From: Rhizobium sp. Q54
GTDB taxonomy: Bacteria; Pseudomonadota; Alphaproteobacteria; Rickettsiales; UBA1997
NCBI GenBank assembly: GCA_945865855.1
Contig: CAMBES010000015.1
Span: 1 to 15,126, forward strand
Reading direction: 5' to 3'
DNA: 15,126 nt
Positions 1 through 6,828 of this stretch are shown piece after piece. Position numbers and translations under genes: made by a program. The first letter of the stretch is position 1. Every line of letters starts with the position of its first letter. The notes under the pieces were generated by a model. The model was given only the letters and a program-made list of their open reading frames with translations. It made no database searches and was not told the origin of the DNA.

Positions 1-1
1 C

Positions 2-355
2 CGCGAAGATCGCGCCAAAATGTTGATCGTTTTGGCGAATTTACCGCAGCATCCACAATCAGTTCCAATCAACATGCTTGTGCGCGTAGCCGGCACTCCG
101 CTCGCCGAAATACAAGAACAAGAACTCGATCAGTTTGAATTTATTCGCACCATCGCCGTCGCTCGAATCATGATGCCAAAGTCGGTAGTGCGCCTTTCGG
201 CGGGTCGTGAGAATATGAACGAACAAACTCAAGCCTTGTGTTTCCTGGCTGGAGCTAACTCAATTTTCTACGGCGAAAAACTTTTAACTACGTCAAACCC
301 TGAAATGGAAAGAGATCAAAACCTCTTTAAAAAACTCGGAATCGCTGGAAAATAA
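2..355 (+). CDS. bioB: Biotin synthase BioB, C-terminal part (5' end outside window)
   Basis: BioB is the radical-SAM enzyme that inserts sulfur into dethiobiotin in the last step of biotin synthesis. The reading frame is open from position 2, so the gene starts upstream; the visible part is about the last 117 residues. It matches the end of known BioB proteins closely: QHPQSVPINMLVRVAGTPL, FDFIRTIAVARIMMP-like text (here FEFIRTIAVARIMMP), VVRLSAGRENMNEQTQ and GANSIFYGEKLLTT. The Arg in VVRLSAGRE matches the unusual Arg ligand of the [2Fe-2S] cluster known in this family. The CxxxCxxC radical-SAM motif would lie upstream and cannot be seen. No other bio gene is visible. The next gene starts 77 bp downstream on the same strand. 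Confidence 0.96.
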   Translation, partial: REDRAKMLIVLANLPQHPQSVPINMLVRVAGTPLAEIQEQELDQFEFIRTIAVARIMMPKSVVRLSAGRENMNEQTQALCFLAGANSIFYGEKLLTTSNPEMERDQNLFKKLGIAGK

Positions 356-370
356 AAACTAAAAGCGTCG

Positions 371-409
371 TCATTCTTGATGCAAAAGTGTCGAGAATGA
401 AGGGCTTAG
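371..409. repeat. Degenerate palindromic repeat, copy 1
   Basis: CATTCTTGA (372-380) can pair with TCGAGAATG (391-399), giving a 9-bp stem with one G-U pair and a 10-nt loop. The right arm continues as AGAATGAAGGGCTTAG (394-409). This matches 14 of 16 bases of AGAATGAAGGCCCTAG at 4075-4090, which also follows an ATTCTTG-containing left arm. The element lies in the bioB-RidA gap and overlaps a non-conserved upstream extension of the RidA frame. It has the look of the dispersed GTCATT-type palindromes known from Rickettsiales; membership of a named family is not shown. Confidence 0.5.
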
Positions 410-432
410 CTCTAACTTTAAATTTAACCAAA

Positions 433-897
433 ATGTCGAATATCGAATCAAAACTAACCTCACTCGGAATCACCCTCCCAACTCCAGCCGTACCAGTTGC
501 TAACTACGTCGGATTCGTAAAATCTGGTAATGTAGTTTTTGTTTCCGGACAACTTCCAATCGAAGCTGGCAAGTTGCAATTCATTGGAAAAGTTGGCTCA
601 GAAATTTCTGCTGACGATGCCAAAAAAGCCGCCCGCCTTTGCGCCATAAACATCCTTGCTCAACTCAAAGTTGCTTGTGACGGAGATTTAGAACGCACAG
701 TTCGTTGTATTAAACTCGGAATTTTTGTTAATGGCGACGCCAATTTCAAAGATCACCCAGCAGTTGCCAATGGCGCTTCCGACCTAATGGTTGAGGCTCT
801 TGGGGATGCCGGCAAACACGCCCGTGCCGCGGTTGGATCAGGCTCACTTCCCTTCGGCGTTGCTGTTGAAGTTGATGCAATTTTCGAAATTAAATAA
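433..897 (+). CDS. RidA/YjgF family enamine/imine deaminase-like protein (about 154 aa subgroup)
   Basis: RidA proteins hydrolyse reactive 2-aminoacrylate and related enamine/imine intermediates released by PLP enzymes, as trimers in the cytoplasm. The whole chain fits the longer subgroup of about 150 aa: VANYVGFVKSGNVVFVSGQLP near 23-42 (within the Leu41-Pro42 turn), NILAQLKVACDGDLERTVR near 73-91, and HPAVANGASDLMVEALGDAGKHARAAVG from about 108. Arg131 in HARAAVGSGSLP lines up with the Arg needed for imine deamination in archetypal RidA; Glu146 lies in the conserved VEV stretch. The ATG at 433 was chosen because the family starts here. The frame runs back to a GTG at 388, but that extension lies in a palindromic repeat and has no family match. 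The VOC gene follows after 15 bp. Confidence 0.9.
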   Translation: MSNIESKLTSLGITLPTPAVPVANYVGFVKSGNVVFVSGQLPIEAGKLQFIGKVGSEISADDAKKAARLCAINILAQLKVACDGDLERTVRCIKLGIFVNGDANFKDHPAVANGASDLMVEALGDAGKHARAAVGSGSLPFGVAVEVDAIFEIK

Positions 898-912
898 ATA
901 CCTCTCTAACAA

Positions 913-1335
913 ATGTCTCTCCAGCCATTCCACCTTGCGATTCCGGTAAACGACTTAAGCGCAACGCGCCAATTCTACGGCAAGATTCTCGGGCTCGAAG
1001 AGGGTCGCTCGAATGAGCATTGGATAGATTGGAATTTTTTTGGGCATCAATTTGTCACTCACTTGCGCCACGAAAAAAATGAAGTGATCGTTAATCATGT
1101 TGATGGTCACGGCGTTCCCGTCCCGCATTTCGGCGTAGTTCTTGAATGGCAGAAATGGCATGATTTTTCTGAGAGATTACAGGTGGCAAAAATCAAATTT
1201 GTGATCGAGCCTTATATCCGCTTCAAAGGAAAAACCGGAGAGCAGGCGACAATGTTTTTTTTAGATCCAAGTGGCAACGCCCTAGAGTTTAAAGCCTTCA
1301 AAGACATCTCTCAGCTTTTTGCAAAATATGAATGA
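913..1335 (+). CDS. VOC-family protein, predicted extradiol-dioxygenase type (COG3565-like)
   Basis: A 140-aa vicinal oxygen chelate fold protein: PFHLAIPVNDLSATRQFYG at 5-23 begins the first beta-alpha-beta-beta-beta unit, and FFLDPSGNALEFKAF at 115-129 closes the second. The likely metal ligands are His7, His72 (PVPHFGVVL) and Glu125 (NALEFKAF), so the metal site looks intact. The text EEGRSNEHWIDWNFFGHQ resembles the small COG3565 group named as predicted extradiol dioxygenases, whose real substrates are mostly unknown. It starts 15 bp after the RidA gene behind a leader that contains no G and no Shine-Dalgarno motif. Its 3' end overlaps the dehydratase start by 8 bp, which suggests co-translation. 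The family call is firm; the reaction is not. Confidence 0.85.
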   Translation: MSLQPFHLAIPVNDLSATRQFYGKILGLEEGRSNEHWIDWNFFGHQFVTHLRHEKNEVIVNHVDGHGVPVPHFGVVLEWQKWHDFSERLQVAKIKFVIEPYIRFKGKTGEQATMFFLDPSGNALEFKAFKDISQLFAKYE

Positions 1336-2251
1336 AATTCTGCTTGCTGCAAATCGCATTAAGAATCACATCAAAAATACCCCGGTAATTTCTGATCAGA
1401 AATTAAACGAAGAGCTCGGCGCGCAGATTTTTTTCAAGATGGAGAATCAGCAAGAAACCAACTCATTCAAAGCGCGCGGCGCATTTAATGCGATCCTGAG
1501 TTACAAAGAAAAACACGGGAAATTTCCTGAAAAAATTGTTGCACAAAGCTCTGGAAATCATGGACAAGGAATTGCTTACGCCTGCAAAAAATTCGGCATC
1601 AAAGCTTTAATCTACATGATTAACAAGGCCTCGCCACTAAAAATTGCCGCAGTAAAAAATTTAGGAGCGGAAGTTATTTTGCTTGAAAAAAGATCTGACG
1701 TAAATGCGCAAGCATTAGAAAAACAAAAAGATGGCTATGTTTTTATTCATACTTCTGGCGATGCAAATGTGATCTCTGGCCAAGGCACAGCTGCTCTTGA
1801 GGCGCTTGCAGAAATTGGTGAGGTCGATGCAATTTTTGCTCCTTGCGGCGGTGGTGGATTAATTTCTGGATGTTTTTTAGCAGCGCAGAATTTATCGCCA
1901 AAAGCAAAAATATTTGCCTGCGAACCCTTGAGTGCCAACGATGTGGCGCAATCAGTACGCGAAAGAAAAATTGTCGGATTTGAAGATACTCCAAATACAA
2001 TCGCTGACGGCGCCAGAACTCTAGCCACTTCCGAGATTTGTTTTCAATATCTCAAACAGATCGCGGGAATTCTGGAAATCTCCGAAGAGGAAATAATTTT
2101 CTGGCAGAAAAAATTATCAGAAAGTTTGCAGCAAGAAATCGAACCAACTTCCGCCCTTGCGATCGCTGGCGCAAAGCAATTCTTGGTAAATAATCCTCAA
2201 GAAAAAAATCAAAAAATTTTAGTAATTATTTCCGGCGGCAATGTTGCTTAG
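1328..2251 (+). CDS. PLP-dependent threonine/serine dehydratase family protein (fold type II)
   Basis: Enzymes of this family deaminate threonine or serine (or racemise serine) through PLP in the cytoplasm. Visible motifs in order: NSFKARGA at 45-52 with the PLP Schiff-base Lys48, SSGNHGQG at 74-81, and the phosphate-binding loop CGGGGLISG at 173-181. The near-C-terminal IISGGNV is also typical. There is no C-terminal ACT regulatory domain, so at 307 aa it resembles the short catabolic, serine-racemase or hydroxyaspartate-dehydratase type rather than long biosynthetic IlvA. The ATG at 1328 was chosen over an in-frame TTG at 1319 because it overlaps the VOC stop by 8 bp and begins the family sequence. 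Nearby RidA fits with an enamine-producing enzyme. Exact substrate is open. Confidence 0.9.
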   Translation: MNEILLAANRIKNHIKNTPVISDQKLNEELGAQIFFKMENQQETNSFKARGAFNAILSYKEKHGKFPEKIVAQSSGNHGQGIAYACKKFGIKALIYMINKASPLKIAAVKNLGAEVILLEKRSDVNAQALEKQKDGYVFIHTSGDANVISGQGTAALEALAEIGEVDAIFAPCGGGGLISGCFLAAQNLSPKAKIFACEPLSANDVAQSVRERKIVGFEDTPNTIADGARTLATSEICFQYLKQIAGILEISEEEIIFWQKKLSESLQQEIEPTSALAIAGAKQFLVNNPQEKNQKILVIISGGNVA

Positions 2252-2418
2252 AACCTTGCTTCTAATAGCCCTGGGTAGCCGCACAATCTTAGAAAGAATA
2301 CCCTGAATCCAGAATTTTTAGCGAAAAATGCATTAACAAAATCTACAAACCCGGCGAAGAAAATAATTTTTATTATAAGTTGATCGCTGACAATTCCGCA
2401 CAGAAAAAATCTGAATAA
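2241..2418 (+). pseudogene. Possible decayed small secreted-protein gene
   Basis: An ATG at 2241, overlapping the dehydratase stop, opens MLLRTLLLIALGSRTILERIP and then stops at 2304-2306. The first dozen residues look like a signal peptide. After a change of frame near 2272-2275 the text reads VAAQS, then a TAG at 2290-2292, then 41 open codons (2293-2415) ending KLIADNSAQKKSE before TAA at 2416-2418. Joined, they would give a secreted protein of roughly 60 aa broken by one frameshift and one stop. No family is recognised. The same stretch also contains short inverted repeats (GGGTA 2273-2277 with TACCC 2299-2303; TTCTAA 2260-2265 with TTAGAA 2289-2294), so it may instead be a non-coding palindromic element. 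Confidence 0.25.
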
Positions 2419-2444
2419 ACACGTTAAATTACACATTAATTCAA

Positions 2445-3131
2445 CTAACCTTCGCTCTTATCGCCTTTCTTAAAACCCAGTGCCACCAAATAAGTTTCTG
2501 ACGAATCTTTGCGCGACGAATCTGGCTTAAAATATTTTACCGTCGAGAAGCTCTTTTTAAGTTTAAGTAGGATTTCGCCCGAATCTCCTCCTTGAAAAAT
2601 TTTCCCGACAAAACATCCGCCATCATTCAAAATTTTCTCAGCGAAATTTAGTGATTCTTCGAGCAAATCGACAATTCGCATGTGATCCATTTGATGATCT
2701 CCTGTAGTGTTTGCGGCCATGTCGCTAATAACTGCATCGCATCTTCCGCCTCTGTTGTACGGAATAGTTTTGAGCAAAGAAATAATTTTTTCTGCAGCAT
2801 CTAATTCCATGAAATCACCAACAAAAAACTTTACTCCTGGCAAGGGATCGATTGGCAATAAATCTAGCGCAACAACATTTCCTTCGCCAACTTTTGTAAC
2901 TGCATATTGCGACCAGCCGCCTGGTGCCGCGCCAAGATCGACAACGATTTTTCTTTTTTTAAAAATCTTAAATTTTTGATCGACTTCAATGATTTTAAAA
3001 GCCGCGCGCGAACGCCACCCTTCTATTCTTGCGCGCTCAACAAATGGATCGTTTATTTGACGCAACAACCATTTTCTTGAAGACTTCTTAAGTCGTTTCG
3101 CTTTCTTGAGCGTCTGAAATTTTTGAGGCAT
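2445..3131 (-). CDS. rlmE: 23S rRNA (uridine-2'-O)-methyltransferase RlmE (FtsJ/RrmJ)
   Basis: RlmE methylates the 2'-O of a conserved uridine in the 23S rRNA A-loop, acting on the large ribosomal subunit with SAM. The 228-aa chain shows the family layout: basic N-terminus KKAKRLKKSSRKWL, NDPFVERARIEGWRSRAAFK (27-46), SAM motif I DLGAAPGGWSQ (65-75), SDMAANTTG (136-144), FVGKIFQGG (174-182) and SSETYLVALGFK (210-221). The K-D-K-E catalytic set is complete as Lys46, Asp137, Lys177 and Glu212. Length is slightly above the E. coli protein because of the N-terminal tail. Its start codon lies 2 bp from the divergent msr gene, so its promoter must lie inside that gene or its transcript must be nearly leaderless. 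No Shine-Dalgarno motif precedes it. Confidence 0.95.
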   Translation of the reverse strand: MPQKFQTLKKAKRLKKSSRKWLLRQINDPFVERARIEGWRSRAAFKIIEVDQKFKIFKKRKIVVDLGAAPGGWSQYAVTKVGEGNVVALDLLPIDPLPGVKFFVGDFMELDAAEKIISLLKTIPYNRGGRCDAVISDMAANTTGDHQMDHMRIVDLLEESLNFAEKILNDGGCFVGKIFQGGDSGEILLKLKKSFSTVKYFKPDSSRKDSSETYLVALGFKKGDKSEG

Positions 3132-3133
3132 TT

Positions 3134-3979
3134 ATGAAAAAACTTACTGAAGCAGAAAAACGTGTAATTCTGTACAAAGGAACCGAATCACCCTTTAGCG
3201 GGGAATTCTACGAAAATAATCGTCGCGGAAAATATTTGTGTAAACAATGCGGAACTGAACTTTTTTCAAGCATCGATCAATTCGACTCTGGCTGCGGCTG
3301 GCCGAGCTTTGACGATGAAATTTCTGATTCGGTAAAAAAAATTACCGATGCCGACGGTAGCAGAGTGGAAATTATCTGCAAAAAATGTGACGGACATTTG
3401 GGTCACGTTTTTCACGGCGAAGGCTTTACCACCAAGAACACGCGCCATTGTGTTAATTCAATTTCGCTCGATTTCGTTGCAGAAAAATTCGACGAAAATT
3501 TTGAAAAATCTTTTTTTGCCGCCGGCTGTTTTTGGGGAGTGGAATATTTTTTTAAACAGGCCGAAGGCGTTAAATCAGCTCTCTCTGGTTACATTGGTGG
3601 TCACATCGAAAATCCAACTTACGAAGAGGTTTGTAGCAAACAGTCTGGGCATCTCGAAGCCGTCGAAGTAATTTTTGATCTTCGTGAAAATAATTTCGAG
3701 AATTTAGCGAAATTATTTTTTGAAATTCACAATCCTGAGCAAGAAAATGGACAAGGTCCTGATCTCGGCCCACAATATCTTTCGGCAATTTTTTACACGA
3801 ACGAAAATCAAAAAATAATTGCTGAAAAATTAATCAAAATTCTCGAAGAAAAAGGAATGAAGATCGCCACCAAATTATTCCCCGCAACGCAGTTTTGGAC
3901 CGCAGAACTTTACCACCAAAACTACTACACCAGAAATGGCAAATCGCCTTATTGCCACCGGCACACAAAAAGATTCTAA
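3134..3979 (+). CDS. msrBA: MsrB-MsrA fusion, peptide methionine sulfoxide reductase
   Basis: A two-domain repair enzyme that reduces both methionine sulfoxide epimers. Residues 3-115 form MsrB: zinc CxxC pairs Cys36/Cys39 and Cys82/Cys85, FDSGCGWPSF (50-59) and catalytic Cys106 in RHCVNS. Residues about 126-281 form MsrA: GCFWGVEYFF with catalytic Cys132, GHLEAVEV with Glu175, and GPDLGPQY with Asp210 and Tyr215. The usual QYRS motif is QYLS here and HDP is HNP, both mild departures. Resolving cysteine candidates are Cys167 and Cys274. No signal peptide or thioredoxin domain is present, so it is probably cytoplasmic, unlike PilB-type proteins. It diverges from rlmE with 2 bp between start codons and has no Shine-Dalgarno motif. 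Confidence 0.95.
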   Translation: MKKLTEAEKRVILYKGTESPFSGEFYENNRRGKYLCKQCGTELFSSIDQFDSGCGWPSFDDEISDSVKKITDADGSRVEIICKKCDGHLGHVFHGEGFTTKNTRHCVNSISLDFVAEKFDENFEKSFFAAGCFWGVEYFFKQAEGVKSALSGYIGGHIENPTYEEVCSKQSGHLEAVEVIFDLRENNFENLAKLFFEIHNPEQENGQGPDLGPQYLSAIFYTNENQKIIAEKLIKILEEKGMKIATKLFPATQFWTAELYHQNYYTRNGKSPYCHRHTKRF

Positions 3980-4090
3980 GGATTAAATCCAGATCCGTCA
4001 TTGCCCGCGCAGGTGGCAATTAAGAAACGACAATTCTTGCTCCGAGTTCGCTAATCCTGGACCAGCCCCAGGCAAGAATGAAGGCCCTAG
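3980..4090. repeat. Palindrome-rich convergent gap with repeat copy 2
   Basis: The gap between the convergent msr and pirin genes has no credible reading frame. It holds two hairpins. ATTGCC (4000-4005) pairs with GGCAAT (4015-4020). ATTCTTGC (4033-4040) pairs with GCAAGAAT (4072-4079) around an inner CCTGG (4056-4060) and CCAGG (4068-4072) alternative stem. AGAATGAAGGCCCTAG at 4075-4090 repeats the element at 394-409 with 14 of 16 bases equal and supplies the pirin stop codon at 4087-4089. Neither hairpin is followed by a T run, so a palindromic repeat fits better than an intrinsic terminator. Confidence 0.55.
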
Positions 4091-4767
4091 AGATCAAGCA
4101 ACAAAAACTCAGAATTTCCTTCGGCTATTATTTTGAGTTCTGATTCATTTTCTATCGCCGCCGCGTCTCCACTCTCGAAGATCTCGCCATTCACAGAAAT
4201 TTTTCCAGAAACGATTTGAATCCAAATCTTTCGATCTTTTTTTACTACAAAATCAAAAGTTTTTTGAGCAGAAAATTTACCGACAAAAATCTCTGCATCT
4301 TGGTTTATTTGAAGCGATCCGTCACGTCCCGAACCAGATACAACAAGAGTAAATTCACCGCTGAAAGATTTTTGATCGTAACGCGGCGCGATTTCTTTTA
4401 CTTTGGGCAAAATCCAAATTTGCAGCAAATGGGTTTCGCGACTTTTTTCGTGATTAAATTCTGAATGAAAAACACCAGTTCCGGCGCTCATAATTTGCAC
4501 TTCGCCAGGCAAAATTGTTGAGGCAGTTCCAATTGAATCTTTGTGCGCGAGTGAGCCAGAGATTATGTAGGTAATAATTTCCATGTTATTGTGCGGATGC
4601 TTACCAAATCCGGCTCCAGCACTAATAAAATCTTCGTTGATCACGCGCAAATTTCCGAAATGCATGTGCTTCAAATCATAGTAATCAGCGAAAGAAAATG
4701 TATGAAAAGATCTGAGCCAGCCGTGATTTGCAAAGCCGCGCTCATTAGATTTTCTGATCTTAATCAT
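4087..4767 (-). CDS. Pirin family bicupin protein (YhhW-like)
   Basis: Pirins are bicupin metalloproteins; some have quercetin 2,3-dioxygenase activity in vitro, but the cell role in bacteria is usually unknown. The N-terminal cupin is clear: GWLRSFHTFSFADYYD (16-31), FGNLRVINED (37-46), FGKHPHNNMEIITYIISG (54-71) and MSAGTGVFHSEFNH (93-106). The four metal ligands His57, His59, His101 and Glu103 fall at the same numbers as I recall for E. coli YhhW. The second cupin (about 140-226) is more divergent and lacks an evident metal site, as is normal. Length 226 aa is typical. The gene diverges from purK across a 136-bp gap and converges on the msr gene. Confidence 0.93.
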   Translation of the reverse strand: MIKIRKSNERGFANHGWLRSFHTFSFADYYDLKHMHFGNLRVINEDFISAGAGFGKHPHNNMEIITYIISGSLAHKDSIGTASTILPGEVQIMSAGTGVFHSEFNHEKSRETHLLQIWILPKVKEIAPRYDQKSFSGEFTLVVSGSGRDGSLQINQDAEIFVGKFSAQKTFDFVVKKDRKIWIQIVSGKISVNGEIFESGDAAAIENESELKIIAEGNSEFLLLDL

Positions 4768-4815
4768 TTTATTTTTCTCTTAGTTTATTTGGTTACTTTC
4801 GCCTGATAAATTTGC

Positions 4816-4870
4816 TCTACTTCTTGGTCGCTCAAAAATTAATTCACTTTTGGGCAAGGGGCGAAGTAGA
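4816..4870. promoter_or_regulatory. Two-part hairpin upstream of purK
   Basis: In the pirin-purK divergent gap, TCTACTTC (4816-4823) pairs perfectly with GAAGTAGA (4863-4870). Inside it, GCTCAAAA (4830-4837) pairs with TTTTGGGC (4848-4855) with one G-U pair, leaving a small internal loop and a 10-nt terminal loop. In RNA this would form a 5' leader structure ending 33 nt before the purK ATG. No T run follows immediately. It might be a leader regulator, an operator or a palindromic repeat; the sequence alone does not decide. No confident -35/-10 pair was found in this gap for either gene. Confidence 0.4.
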
Positions 4871-4903
4871 ATTTTTGAAAATCTTTCCCTCACATTTTTA
4901 CGA

Positions 4904-5929
4904 ATGAAAAAAATTCACACAATTGGAATCATTGGCGGTGGACAACTCGGGCGCATGATCTGCTTTGCTGCGCACCAACTTGGATTTCGAACTGTTATTT
5001 TTACCGATCAAGAAAATTCGCCGGCAAGTTTTGTAACTAATCAAACAATTATTGCAGATTATTCCGACAAAAATGCGCTGAAAAAATTTGCCAAAAGCGT
5101 CGATATTGCTACATTTGAATTTGAAAATATTCCTTTTGAAACCTGTGAATATCTAGCCTCACAAGTTGAACTTTGTCCGAAACCACAAGTTTTAAAAATT
5201 ACTCAGAACCGAATCTTAGAAAAAAAATTTCTTAATTCGATCGACGTTAAAACAGCTGAATTCGCGACAGAAAATTTTTCCAAAAATCTAAAAAAATTCA
5301 AAAAAGGAATTTTAAAAACTACCACAATGGGTTACGATGGCAAAGGACAGTATGTCTTGGAAGCTTCCCAGTCATTACCTGAAACTGGATCGCAAGAATT
5401 AATCCTCGAAAAATTTTGCCCGTTTGATTCAGAAATTTCTGTTTTAGTTGCGCGCGGCAAAACCGGCGAAATTAAAACTTATGAGCCGCTTACTAACTTT
5501 CACAACAACGGCATTCTTGATGAAAGTCACTACCCAGCAAAAATCTCTGAGAGCTTAATATTAAAGGCGCAAGCAATCTCTGAAAAAATTGCTAAGGAAT
5601 TAGATTTAATCGGAATTTTAGCGGTAGAAATGTTTGTGATTGGCGAAGAAATTATTGTAAATGAGTTGGCGCCTAGACCGCACAACTCCGGACATTTTTC
5701 AATGGATGCCAACATAACTTCACAATTCGAGCAAATCATTCGCGCTATTACTGGCTTGCCGCTTGGCTCGACAGCATTTCACTCAAGCGGTTACATGAAA
5801 AATTTAATCGGCGATGACGTGAATAATCTTGCAAAATTTTATCAAAATCCTCGCGCTAAAATTCATCTCTACGGCAAAGAGAAAGTTGCCGTAGGAAGAA
5901 AAATGGCTCACGTAAATATTTTAAAATGA
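4904..5929 (+). CDS. purK: N5-carboxyaminoimidazole ribonucleotide synthase PurK
   Basis: PurK uses ATP and bicarbonate to carboxylate AIR to N5-CAIR in purine synthesis; PurE then isomerises the product. This is an ATP-grasp enzyme of 341 aa from this start. Visible parts: Rossmann-like IGIIGGGQLGRM near 7-18, ATFEFENIP (about 68-76), the glycine-rich ATP loop KTTTMGYDGKGQ, the metal-binding VNELAPRPHNSGHFSMDA, and the C-terminal GKEKVAVGRKMAHVN. The frame extends 18 codons upstream to 4850, but the ATG at 4904 was chosen because the family begins with the GGGQLGRM strand and the upstream part lies in a hairpin. The stop overlaps the next start (ATGA), so the two are probably co-translated. 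purE is not in the window. Confidence 0.94.
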   Translation: MKKIHTIGIIGGGQLGRMICFAAHQLGFRTVIFTDQENSPASFVTNQTIIADYSDKNALKKFAKSVDIATFEFENIPFETCEYLASQVELCPKPQVLKITQNRILEKKFLNSIDVKTAEFATENFSKNLKKFKKGILKTTTMGYDGKGQYVLEASQSLPETGSQELILEKFCPFDSEISVLVARGKTGEIKTYEPLTNFHNNGILDESHYPAKISESLILKAQAISEKIAKELDLIGILAVEMFVIGEEIIVNELAPRPHNSGHFSMDANITSQFEQIIRAITGLPLGSTAFHSSGYMKNLIGDDVNNLAKFYQNPRAKIHLYGKEKVAVGRKMAHVNILK

Positions 5930-6828
5930 AAAACCTCGTTTCACAAAAATCAGGCTTCTTAGGAGTCGAAGAAAAATACTTAAAATCGCCAAGTGATGCA
6001 AAAGTTGTGGTCGTTCCTTTTGGTTTAGAAAAATCCGTAAGCTACGGCGGCGGAACAAAAAAAGGGCCGAAGGCGATTATTAAAGCCTCACAACAAGTTG
6101 AGCTTTTTGACGAAGAATTTTGGTGCGAGCCATTCCGCAAATACGGAGTGGTAACAATGAAAGAGCCAGAGATTGATTACGCCTCAGTTCCAAAATCTTT
6201 GGATCAGCTCGAAAAAATTACTGAAGAAATTTTAGCGGCTGGAAAATTTCCGCTGATTCTTGGTGGCGAACATTCAATCACCGCCGGCTCAATTCGTCCT
6301 TTCGTTAAACGCTACCCAGATCTAGCAATTTTGCATTTTGATGCTCACGCCGATTTGCGCGATGGCTTTGACGGCGAACATTATTCCCATGCTGCGGCTC
6401 TTCGTCGAGTGATGGATCATCCGATTTCAACATTAATTTCTTGCGGCATTCGCAATATTTCTGCGAGCGAGATTCCTTATTTAGAAGCAAATCGCCATCG
6501 CATTCACATGCATTTTGGCAAGGATCGTAGAAATTGGGATGCTAAAAAAATCGTGGCTCCGCTAAAAGATCGTCCGGTTTTTGTGACCTTCGATTTGGAC
6601 GGATTTGATTCAAGTTTAATGCAAGCAACTGGAACTCCTGAACCAGGCGGAATAATGTGGGAAGATGCTCTCGACATCATTCGCGAAGCTGCAAAAATTT
6701 CTAACTTCGTTGGCGCAGATGTTGTTGAACTCGCGCCAGTCAAGGCTTTGCACTCGTGCGACTTTTTGTCGGCGAAGCTTTGCTATAAAATTCTTTCCTA
6801 CGCTTTTTTAGGTAAAAATGGCCAATAA
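5926..6828 (+). CDS. Agmatinase/arginase-family ureohydrolase
   Basis: Family members hydrolyse guanidino compounds (agmatine, arginine and others) to urea plus an amine, using two Mn ions. The 300-aa chain shows SYGGGTKKGPKAI (39-51), GGEHSITAG (113-121) with His116, HFDAHADLRD (137-146) with Asp139, His141 and Asp143, and TFDLDGFDSS (221-230) with Asp223 and Asp225, followed by GTPEPGG (236-242). All six metal ligands are present. The usual DP after the DxDxxD motif is replaced by Ser, a small departure. The sequence looks more like agmatinase than arginase, but the true guanidino substrate is unknown. It overlaps purK by 4 bp and the downstream deacylase by 11 bp, so the three genes are likely one transcript. 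Confidence 0.88.
   Translation: MKNLVSQKSGFLGVEEKYLKSPSDAKVVVVPFGLEKSVSYGGGTKKGPKAIIKASQQVELFDEEFWCEPFRKYGVVTMKEPEIDYASVPKSLDQLEKITEEILAAGKFPLILGGEHSITAGSIRPFVKRYPDLAILHFDAHADLRDGFDGEHYSHAAALRRVMDHPISTLISCGIRNISASEIPYLEANRHRIHMHFGKDRRNWDAKKIVAPLKDRPVFVTFDLDGFDSSLMQATGTPEPGGIMWEDALDIIREAAKISNFVGADVVELAPVKALHSCDFLSAKLCYKILSYAFLGKNGQ
6810..6812 (+). promoter_or_regulatory. Shine-Dalgarno core of the deacylase gene
   Basis: AGG lies 5 nt before the ATG at 6818, within the last codons of the ureohydrolase gene. It is one of few recognisable Shine-Dalgarno motifs in the window and supports the overlapping start. Confidence 0.45.

Noticed and set aside
388..432. Upstream extension of the RidA gene from a GTG
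   Set aside because: The 15 extra residues overlap a palindromic repeat and have no counterpart in the family.
2248..2436. 62-aa minus-strand frame, hydrophobic
   Set aside because: It has no Shine-Dalgarno motif or recognisable family, and its Phe/Leu content follows from AT-rich DNA. The plus-strand reading of the same stretch is slightly more gene-like.
2707..2979. 90-aa plus-strand frame
   Set aside because: It is antisense to the SAM-binding core of rlmE, which has all family motifs; the frame has no recognisable domain.
3980..4020. Intrinsic terminator for msrBA
   Set aside because: The hairpin ATTGCC/GGCAAT is short and not followed by a T run.
4850..4903. Upstream extension of purK
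   Set aside because: PurK proteins begin just before the GGGQLGRM strand; the extension lies in a hairpin and is not protein-like.
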